Source of the DNA: Bacteroidales bacterium
GTDB taxonomy: Bacteria > Bacteroidota > Bacteroidia > Bacteroidales > UBA932
Reading direction: 5' to 3'
NCBI GenBank assembly: GCA_017615135.1
Contig: JAGAAU010000241.1
Location: 1-5,587, forward strand
Length of the DNA stretch: 5,587 nucleotides
The translations under genes and the position numbers were made by a program. The notes beneath the pieces are model-generated. The model was given only the letters and a program-made list of their open reading frames with translations, did not search any database and had not been told where the DNA came from. This document shows, piece after piece, positions 1-5,191 of the stretch (position 1 is its first letter; the number at the start of each line of letters is the position of its first letter).

Positions 1-120
1 CAGTTCAAAAAAGCTCTCCGGACATATATCCGGTACTACAACAACGATAGAATCAAACTGAGGCTAAAAGGAAAGAGCCCGGTGCAATACCGAGCTCTGT
101 TCCAATCTAAGGCCTCGTAA
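1..120 (+). CDS. IS3-family transposase (OrfB, DDE integrase type), C-terminal 39 residues
   Basis: The frame is open from base 1 and stops with TAA at 118-120. The visible peptide includes YNNDRIKLRLKGKSPVQYR, the well-known tail of the rve (DDE) integrase domain in IS3/IS150 OrfB proteins. This tail lies just after the catalytic glutamate region; the D, D and E residues themselves are upstream of the window. OrfB is usually made as an OrfAB fusion by programmed -1 frameshifting and cuts and circularises the element; none of that can be seen here. The gene is transcribed towards the leftward lipoprotein operon, so the two are convergent. The family call is secure because of the motif and the adjoining terminal repeat. 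Whether the full protein is active is unknown. Confidence 0.88.
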   Translation, partial: QFKKALRTYIRYYNNDRIKLRLKGKSPVQYRALFQSKAS

Positions 121-130
121 CTAATGTTAA

Positions 131-157
131 ACCGTCCAACTTTTGGGGGTCACATCA
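131..157 (+). repeat. Right terminal inverted repeat (IRR) of the IS3-family element
   Basis: These 27 bases end in ...GGGGGTCACATCA. Their reverse complement starts TGATGTGACCCCCAAAAGT and continues TTGGAC, which resembles IS150-group termini. The transposase would bind here. The matching left repeat is outside the window, so the exact inner boundary is estimated. Confidence 0.72.
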
Positions 158-239
158 GAGAGGGGGCTGTTTCTATAGCCGTATGTTAACATAATATAAA
201 TTGTGTAACAATAGGGCCAGGGCTCGGAAGCCAAGCTGT
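158..239. other. Non-coding spacer with several short inverted repeats
   Basis: This 82-bp spacer lies between the insertion-sequence end and the stop codon of the leftward lipoprotein gene. It contains a 6-bp stem with a TTCT loop at 165-180 (one G-T pair), a perfect 12-bp palindrome TATGTTAACATA at 182-193, TTGT-gta-ACAA at 201-211, and GGCT-cgga-AGCC at 221-232 with a possible outer CAG/CTG extension. The last begins 7 nt past the lipoprotein stop and could weakly terminate that operon, but no hairpin is followed by a T-run on either strand, so I do not call an intrinsic terminator. No reading frame of note is present. Confidence 0.5.
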
Positions 240-1361
240 TTAGTCGAAAATTTCGGCTAGCTTATTTTGCAGGTCGGAGCCGCGAAGGCCGCGTGCAACT
301 ACTTTTCCGTCGGGATCTACAAGGATGTTGTCCGGGATGGAATTCACTCCGTAAACAGAAGACGCTTCGGCCTGCCAGCCTTTAAGGTCGGAAATATTCA
401 CCCAGTTAAGTCCCTGGCTTGAAATTGCTTTTTTCCAGGCCTCCTTGTTGTCGTCGAAGGAAACGCCCACTATATTGAAGCCCTTGCCGCTGTATTTCTG
501 ATAAGCCTTCTTTACGTTCGGCATTTCTCCCATGCACGGGCCGCACCAGGATGCCCAGAAATCTACAAGAACCCATTTGCCCTTGCCAACGAAATCTGAG
601 AGTTTGCAGGGCTTGCCGTTGGGATCCGAGCAGTTCGATAGCTCCTTAAACTGCTGACCTATAATTTCTTGCTTGGCCTCTTCAGCCGCTTTGCGCTGAG
701 CGAAGACATTTTCCCACTCCTCTTTAATCTTGGCTGCGTACGGATGCTTGAAGAACTTGTGGTCTTTGCTCAACTCTTCCTCCAGCTCATCGTCACCCTG
801 CATATATGAATAATAAATCCTGGAGAAAGCCGCCGGAAGCAAGTTGTCCAAATTATTATAAAGTATTGATTTATAATAAGTTAAAAGTGAATCAATATCT
901 ATCTGTATAGACTCCCGTATCCGCTCTTTTTCCACTGAGGGCTCAATTGCACGGTATTGCTCAATCTTTTTGGAAATCTTTCCGCTCATCTCATGGATGG
1001 ACTTTTCGTACTGTCCAAGTTTGAGATTAAGATCGGACCCTTTCAGGATAGTCCCCTCCTTGATATCCAGCTCGATGGGCGTTCCGTCGTTGAAGAACAT
1101 CAGTTCGTCGTCTTCGCTGCCGTAGTTGACGCTCAGCAGTGCGTTGGCATCGGCCTCCCCGACAAAGCTGAAATTGCCGTCGGCATCCGCCATATCTGCG
1201 TTGCACTGCTCTTCAGCCAGCATGTCAATAAGCAGTACAACAGCACCATCCGTTGCTCCGCTCCCCTTGATGTTATAGGATTTTTTCTTTGCGCCGCCAG
1301 TGCATGCCACTGCAGCTGTAATGGCGATTATGGTCGCCAGGATAATGGTAAATCTTTTCAT
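240..1361 (-). CDS. TlpA/ResA-like thioredoxin-fold lipoprotein with DUF4369-like N-terminal domain
   Basis: Probable membrane-anchored thiol-disulfide oxidoreductase of 373 residues acting in the periplasm. Residues 1-20 form a lipoprotein signal peptide: a K-R start, a hydrophobic core, then AVAC with C20 as the lipidation site. The residues after C20 (TGGAKKK) lack the acidic surface-export signal described in Bacteroidota, so a periplasmic location is more likely (inference). Residues about 29-112 resemble DUF4369 (DADGNFSFVGEA at 59-70). A charged, mainly helical linker spans about 115-235. The AhpC/TSA-Redoxin-like thioredoxin domain spans about 240-373, with active site WCGPC at 272-276 and the cis-proline loop SIPDN at 341-345. 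Proteins of this build in Bacteroidota are commonly annotated as TlpA family disulfide reductases; their substrates are mostly unknown. Two extra cysteines, C244 and C252, lie at the start of the domain. The gene starts with ATG 4 nt after the DUF4301 stop, so it is co-transcribed with it. The family is secure; the physiological partner is unknown. Confidence 0.9.
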   Translation of the reverse strand: MKRFTIILATIIAITAAVACTGGAKKKSYNIKGSGATDGAVVLLIDMLAEEQCNADMADADGNFSFVGEADANALLSVNYGSEDDELMFFNDGTPIELDIKEGTILKGSDLNLKLGQYEKSIHEMSGKISKKIEQYRAIEPSVEKERIRESIQIDIDSLLTYYKSILYNNLDNLLPAAFSRIYYSYMQGDDELEEELSKDHKFFKHPYAAKIKEEWENVFAQRKAAEEAKQEIIGQQFKELSNCSDPNGKPCKLSDFVGKGKWVLVDFWASWCGPCMGEMPNVKKAYQKYSGKGFNIVGVSFDDNKEAWKKAISSQGLNWVNISDLKGWQAEASSVYGVNSIPDNILVDPDGKVVARGLRGSDLQNKLAEIFD

Positions 1362-1365
1362 AATT

Positions 1366-2778
1366 CTATTGATGGGCCGGGCGCAGGAGGTCCAGCACTG
1401 TTTTAACGGGATTGAAGGTCTCCAGCGGCACCTCCACGAACTGGGTGTTCCAGTCGCTCATTGCGCCGTTCCAGAGCCCCGGAAGTTCGAGCGCCTTAAG
1501 CGGGCGTCCCTCGTAACTCTTGGAACTGATAAACCCGGTGTCGGGGTCTACGAAGTCTGGAAGGTTGAATTTGTCGCCTTTGTAGCCGTGCAGGCAGCAT
1601 ACGAGGTCTACCGGGTTGAAGTGGGTGCCTCCGGCAGGCATTTCCCTGAGCTGTACACTCTCGAGAATCTGCAATGAGGTGCTGCCGTCCTTGCCCCTTA
1701 CGATGAACGGACCGCCGCCGGGTTCGCCCTGATTGCGCACCATGCCGCAAACCCTGATAGGTCGGTTCAGTTTGCTGCGGAGGAGTTCCGGATCTGCCGA
1801 TGGCAATCCCACGCACAGTTCTTCCGCAAAGAATTTGCGGATTTCGGAGCAGAGTTCCGGGGACGGATTCTCATCCAGGGCACGCAGGTACCCGAAAATA
1901 CGGTCGCGGAGGGCCAGGCAGCAGCCCATAAGCACCTGTTTCCAGTATGCGGTGGTTGGAAGCAGTCGTTCGCAGGACACATTGTCTATGTTCTTGATAG
2001 ACACCAGTTCCTCGTCCAGACCGTTCAGATTGTAAATAAGGGCGCCGTGGCCGGCAGGCCTGCGCAGAACAGAGCCGTCTGCCTTGAGGAAAGGTTTGTC
2101 ATCCATATCCACCGCAATAGTGTCGGTAGCAGGATCCTGGGTAGTGAACCTTATATTATATTTTACGCCGTAGCGTTTGCCGAAGGTCTCGGCCACCGCA
2201 GCGATTGCCTCCTCGAAGAGGGCGCGATGCTGCTCGGAAATGGTGAGAACCAGATTCGCGCTGCCATCGGCATTCTTCATATATTCCTGGGCTTCAACCA
2301 GATGCTCTGCAACTGCAGTGCGAACCTCACCGTCTGGATAGCGGTGGAACTTCAGCACGCCTTTAGGCTTGGTGCCATAAGAGAGCCCCTCCTCCCCCAG
2401 CATCTTACGGAGAATGTCGAGCTGTTTTGCAGCGCTGCCGTCCGGTTGCCCGAAAAGTTCTTTGTCGTAAAAGGCAAAAGATGCGATTTCCCGGGTGAAC
2501 CGCGCAGCCGGGCTGTCTTCCGGCAGCGGTTTGGACGAATCTGCTTCGAGGGCTGCCAGACCGGCATACAGGTCCTTGAACATTCTGGATGCCGCCCCGG
2601 ATGCGGGCACAAACTTGCACTTTCCGTTAACGCGGGCCTTTTTGGCGTATTCTACTGCCGCAGCTCCGGCAGAGGGGTCTAAAACTTTAATCCCTTTGGC
2701 GGGAGTTGCGGGCGCAACCACGTCCAGCCAGGGAAAACCGTTTTTAAATCTGGAGATTTGTTCTTCTGTACTTAACAT
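1366..2778 (-). CDS. DUF4301 family protein, possible nucleotidyltransferase-fold enzyme
   Basis: A 470-residue protein without signal peptide or membrane segments, so cytoplasmic. I recognise it as DUF4301, a Bacteroidota family without known function, from PASGAASRMFK (58-68), the THFNPVDLVCC region (385-395) and the C-terminal PGLWNGAMSDWNT (433-445). I chose ATG at 2778; a TTG two codons upstream (2784) would also be in frame but is less likely. Several motifs resemble UDP-sugar pyrophosphorylases in order: the glycine-rich SGAASRM loop, PKG (138-140), a Q in TTQDPATDTIAV (212-223), RPAGHGALIYNLN (240-252) and IKNIDNV (261-267). These correspond to the GGxGTRxG, PKG, Q, PxGxGG/GHGD and VDN motifs of that fold, so an enzyme acting on a nucleotide and a sugar phosphate is plausible but unproven. 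It is first in a two-gene operon with the thioredoxin lipoprotein and is driven from the divergent promoter region. Family call is strong; function is inference. Confidence 0.87.
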   Translation of the reverse strand: MLSTEEQISRFKNGFPWLDVVAPATPAKGIKVLDPSAGAAAVEYAKKARVNGKCKFVPASGAASRMFKDLYAGLAALEADSSKPLPEDSPAARFTREIASFAFYDKELFGQPDGSAAKQLDILRKMLGEEGLSYGTKPKGVLKFHRYPDGEVRTAVAEHLVEAQEYMKNADGSANLVLTISEQHRALFEEAIAAVAETFGKRYGVKYNIRFTTQDPATDTIAVDMDDKPFLKADGSVLRRPAGHGALIYNLNGLDEELVSIKNIDNVSCERLLPTTAYWKQVLMGCCLALRDRIFGYLRALDENPSPELCSEIRKFFAEELCVGLPSADPELLRSKLNRPIRVCGMVRNQGEPGGGPFIVRGKDGSTSLQILESVQLREMPAGGTHFNPVDLVCCLHGYKGDKFNLPDFVDPDTGFISSKSYEGRPLKALELPGLWNGAMSDWNTQFVEVPLETFNPVKTVLDLLRPAHQ

Positions 2779-2797
2779 AGACAAGTGACTATTTCTA

Positions 2798-2828
2798 CAA
2801 AATTAGAAATTTTTGCGTAAATTTGAAA
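2798..2828 (-). promoter_or_regulatory. Putative Bacteroidales-type promoter for the DUF4301-lipoprotein operon
   Basis: On the minus strand TAATTTTG (2805-2798) matches the Bacteroidales -7 pattern TAnnTTTG exactly. A near -33 element, TTTC (2828-2825, one mismatch to TTTG), lies 19 bp upstream, the spacing expected for that promoter class. Transcription would start near 2791, giving a leader of about 13 nt before the ATG at 2778. The region is AT-rich, so chance matches are possible. Confidence 0.5.
2818..2825 (+). promoter_or_regulatory. Candidate -7 element for the rlmD operon
   Basis: TAAATTTG on the plus strand fits TAnnTTTG exactly, but no TTTG-like -33 element is found 19-21 bp upstream. 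If used, the start site would be near 2832, only about 2 nt before the chosen ATG (2834), so the mRNA would be almost leaderless. Its last base overlaps the -33 element of the leftward promoter. This is a weak call; the true promoter may be elsewhere in 2779-2833 or inside the DUF4301 gene. Confidence 0.3.
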
Positions 2829-2833
2829 CCCTT

Positions 2834-4231
2834 ATGAAGAGGCAGAAAGAGGAAATAATTTTACATGACGTAACGGTCGAGGCTGTTGCCGCCGAGGGCA
2901 AGGCCCTGGCGCATGTAGACGACGGTATAGTGCTCTTCATGGAATTCGCGGTGCCCGGAGATGTAGTGGACGTAAAAGTCTATAAACGCAAGAAAAACTA
3001 CATGGAAGGGCGCATCGTCCGTATAGTGAAACCCTCGCCGGACCGTCTGCAGCCTTTCTGCGAACATTTCGGCGTTTGCGGAGGCTGCCGCTGGCAGACC
3101 CTCCCCTATCATCTCCAGCTCGAGGCCAAAAGGCAGCAGGTATACGACCAGCTGGTGCGGATAGGTCATCTGGAAGTTCCGGAAATCCGTCCCGTCCTGG
3201 GTTCGGAAAAAACGGCGGAATACCGCAATAAACTGGAATACTCCGCCTCCAACCGCCGGTGGCTGCTGGATGGAGAGCCTCAGCCGGAAAGCACGGAAGG
3301 CCTGGGGTTCCACGTCAGCCGTTTCTTCGACAAAGTCCTGGACATCAAGCGCTGCCATCTTCAGGCGGAACCTTCCAACGCAATCCGTCTCTTCATTCGG
3401 GAATATGCCCTTCGCAACGGCATAAGTTTCTATGACATAAGGGAAAACAGGGGCGAACTGAGGACTGTCATTATCCGCAACAATGCCGCCGGCACAGCGC
3501 TGATGGTCATTGTCACCTTCGGCTGCAATTCGGAAAAACTCCTCCCCCTGATGGAAGCGTTGGCAGCAGAATTCCCGCAGATCACCTCACTCTATTATGT
3601 GGTGAACACCAAGGGGAACGACAGTATCGCAGACCAGGAGTGCGTGCTTTTCAAGGGCGACGAGGCCATTTTCGAGACCATGGAAGGCCTGCGCTTCAAA
3701 ATCGGCCCTAAGTCTTTCTATCAGACTAACAGCCTTCAGGCCCTGCAGCTTTACCGCACAGTGCGGGAATTTGCCGGGCTGGACGGCAGTCAGACTGTCT
3801 ACGACCTCTATACCGGCACTGGCACCATAGCCCAGTTTGTCTCTGCGGGAGCCTCCAAAGTCATTGGCATTGAATACGTTCCGGAAGCAATTCAGGATGC
3901 TGTTGCCAATGCTGAACTCAACGGAATCTCCAACTGCACTTTCTTCGCCGGAGACATGAAGGACGTGCTGAACGATGAATTCATCCGCACTCACGGCAGC
4001 CCGGACGTCATTATTACAGACCCTCCCCGGGCCGGCATGCATCCGGATGTCTGCAAGGTGATTCTGGCAGCCGCACCTCGCCGCATCGTCTATGTGAGCT
4101 GCAATCCTGCCTCTCAGGCGCGCGACCTCGCGATGCTCTCGGAAAAATACCGCATTGTGGCGGTGCAGCCTGTCGATATGTTCCCTCACACCCTGCACGT
4201 GGAAAACGTGTGTAAACTGGAAAGGCTATGA
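2834..4231 (+). CDS. rlmD: 23S rRNA (uracil-C5)-methyltransferase, RlmD/RumA type
   Basis: SAM-dependent enzyme of 465 residues that makes 5-methyluridine, expected at U1939 of 23S rRNA in the cytoplasm. Residues about 5-68 form the TRAM RNA-binding domain. Four cysteines expected to hold a [4Fe-4S] cluster are present: C76-x5-C82-x2-C85 and C174 in IKRCHL. The methyltransferase domain shows FYQTN (295-299), the SAM-binding loop DLYTGTGTI (324-332), TDPPRAGMH (395-403), the catalytic nucleophile C423 in VSCNPAS, and the general-base glutamate E457 in HTLHVENV. All key residues are present, and the length is close to the roughly 430-470 usual for the family. I chose ATG at 2834; an in-frame TTG at 2813 would add 7 residues but overlaps the promoter region. 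Closely related paralogues (RlmC, RlmCD, TrmA) differ in target base, and the target cannot be settled by sequence alone; TrmA lacks the iron-sulfur cysteines, so it is unlikely. First gene of a three-gene operon; its TGA overlaps the next ATG. Confidence 0.93.
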   Translation: MKRQKEEIILHDVTVEAVAAEGKALAHVDDGIVLFMEFAVPGDVVDVKVYKRKKNYMEGRIVRIVKPSPDRLQPFCEHFGVCGGCRWQTLPYHLQLEAKRQQVYDQLVRIGHLEVPEIRPVLGSEKTAEYRNKLEYSASNRRWLLDGEPQPESTEGLGFHVSRFFDKVLDIKRCHLQAEPSNAIRLFIREYALRNGISFYDIRENRGELRTVIIRNNAAGTALMVIVTFGCNSEKLLPLMEALAAEFPQITSLYYVVNTKGNDSIADQECVLFKGDEAIFETMEGLRFKIGPKSFYQTNSLQALQLYRTVREFAGLDGSQTVYDLYTGTGTIAQFVSAGASKVIGIEYVPEAIQDAVANAELNGISNCTFFAGDMKDVLNDEFIRTHGSPDVIITDPPRAGMHPDVCKVILAAAPRRIVYVSCNPASQARDLAMLSEKYRIVAVQPVDMFPHTLHVENVCKLERL

Positions 4232-5187
4232 TTGTAGAGTTGCTTTTGGTGTTCATAGGTCTTGCTCTGGTGGTATTCGGGGCAGACTGGCTCGTGGACG
4301 GATCGTCCGCTGTTGCCCGCCGTGCCAATGTGAGCGAGTTCGTCATCGGCCTCACCATCGTGGGCTTCGGAACCTCCATGCCGGAACTGGTGGTCAGCGT
4401 GACGGCTGCAATAGAAGGCAATGCAGACATCTCGGTGGGAAACATTATCGGCTCCAACACCCTGAACATACTTTTCGGGCTCGGGCTCACAGCCCTCATC
4501 GCTCCCATCGCAATTACCCGCCGGAATATCCGTTCCGATATACCGATTTCCATCGGGGCGGTCATACTGATGCTGCTTATGGGTATGAACAGCAGCATAT
4601 TGGGAATCGGCACGTCCGACAGTCTCACACGAGTCGAGGGAATAGTGTTCCTGCTGGTTTTTGCCGCATACATCTATTATTGTTTCAAGACCGACGACGG
4701 GGCCGACATAGAGACTGCCCCGGTTAAGGAAATCGGGCTCGCCAAGGCTGTCGTGCTGATTCTGGCGGGGCTGGTCGGCCTGGTTCTGGGCGGCCGTCTG
4801 TTCGTAGACAATGCTGTGGATTTCGCCCATCGGGTGGGTGTTTCGGAAAAATTCATCGCTATCACCCTGATTGCCGGAGGAACATCCCTTCCGGAGCTCG
4901 TCACCTGCTTTGTCGCTGCGGCCAAGAAGAAAGGCCAGATGGCGCTGGGTAACATATTAGGCTCCAATCTATTCAATATCCTGCTGATACTCGGAATCGC
5001 CGCTACCCTGCAACCCTTGTCCCTGGCCGGAATAAAGATGGTAGACGCCTCAGTCATGCTGCTGAGCGTGCTGCTGGTGGCGCTGAGCTATTTTACCTTG
5101 AAAAACAAGAAGATAGACCGTCTGGACGGGGCGCTGATGCTCCTGCTGGAGGCCGCATATATGGTTTGGTTATTCATAAAACTCTGA
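4228..5187 (+). CDS. Calcium/sodium antiporter, CaCA family (YrbG-like)
   Basis: Inner-membrane cation exchanger of 319 residues, the usual size for bacterial YrbG-type proteins and the archaeal NCX_Mj. It has about ten hydrophobic segments in two inverted halves: residues 11-61 and 181-231 are clearly duplicated versions of each other. Each half carries the alpha-repeat signature: GFGTSMPELVVS (46-57) with GNIIGSN (71-77), and AGGTSLPELVTC (216-227) with GNILGSN (241-247). Glutamates E53 and E223 are the expected ion-binding acids, and N72 and N242 lie in the second motif of each repeat. A charged loop with an acidic cluster (TDDGADIET, about 155-163) joins the halves. The family normally uses the Na+ gradient to export Ca2+; ion selectivity is not readable here. 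ATG at 4228 overlaps the rlmD stop as ATGA, indicating translational coupling. The next gene starts 4 nt after the stop. Family call is secure; substrate details are inferred from the family. Confidence 0.94.
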   Translation: MIVELLLVFIGLALVVFGADWLVDGSSAVARRANVSEFVIGLTIVGFGTSMPELVVSVTAAIEGNADISVGNIIGSNTLNILFGLGLTALIAPIAITRRNIRSDIPISIGAVILMLLMGMNSSILGIGTSDSLTRVEGIVFLLVFAAYIYYCFKTDDGADIETAPVKEIGLAKAVVLILAGLVGLVLGGRLFVDNAVDFAHRVGVSEKFIAITLIAGGTSLPELVTCFVAAAKKKGQMALGNILGSNLFNILLILGIAATLQPLSLAGIKMVDASVMLLSVLLVALSYFTLKNKKIDRLDGALMLLLEAAYMVWLFIKL

Positions 5188-5191
5188 TACT

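Larger units (their letters stand above)
1..157 (+). mobile_element. Right end of an IS3-family (IS150-group-like) insertion sequence, partial
   Basis: The segment holds the 3' end of a transposase reading frame followed 11 nt later by a sequence that resembles IS150-group ends. Read inward from the outer edge it begins TGATGTGACCCCCAAAAGT, and the C-rich run followed by CAAAAGTTGGAC is characteristic of that group. The element ends in CA, as IS3-family elements usually do, so I place its outer edge at 157. The left end and most of the transposase lie outside the window, so I cannot tell whether the copy is intact, and the 3-5 bp target duplication (which would start at 158 with GAG...) cannot be checked. 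It sits 82 nt beyond the stop codon of the lipoprotein gene, so no gene in this window is broken by it. Confidence 0.8.

Noticed and set aside
221..232. GGCT-cgga-AGCC hairpin as an intrinsic terminator of the lipoprotein operon
   Set aside because: The perfect stem is only 4 bp and no T-run follows it on the minus strand, so it is recorded only as an inverted repeat.
2047..2682. 211-residue open frame on the plus strand, opposite the DUF4301 gene
   Set aside because: It lies antisense to a well-conserved coding region, its composition is cysteine- and arginine-rich without any recognisable domain, and no promoter or partner is seen. It is a shadow of the codon bias of the true gene.
2779..2784. 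TTG start that would add two residues to the DUF4301 protein
   Set aside because: An ATG lies two codons downstream at 2778, gives the more usual start and leaves a normal leader after the candidate promoter.
2799..2813. AAAATT-N3-AATTTT as a regulator operator
   Set aside because: The symmetry is made only of A and T in an AT-rich promoter spacer and is easily explained by chance. It is mentioned only as part of the promoter finding.
2813..2833. TTG start that would add seven residues to RlmD
   Set aside because: The ATG at 2834 sits just before the TRAM domain, while the extension runs through the candidate promoter elements and adds no family motif.
3587..4198. 203-residue minus-strand frame opposite the RlmD methyltransferase domain
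   Set aside because: It overlaps the catalytic motifs of rlmD, has no recognisable domain and is best explained as an antisense shadow.
4155..4727. 190-residue plus-strand frame overlapping the end of rlmD and the antiporter
   Set aside because: It is the alternative frame of two genes with intact family motifs, and its peptide is rich in R, H and C with no domain.
4186..4830. 214-residue open frame on the minus strand across the rlmD/antiporter junction
   Set aside because: Histidine- and glutamine-rich nonsense typical of the complement of a membrane-protein gene, and it spans two unambiguous plus-strand genes.
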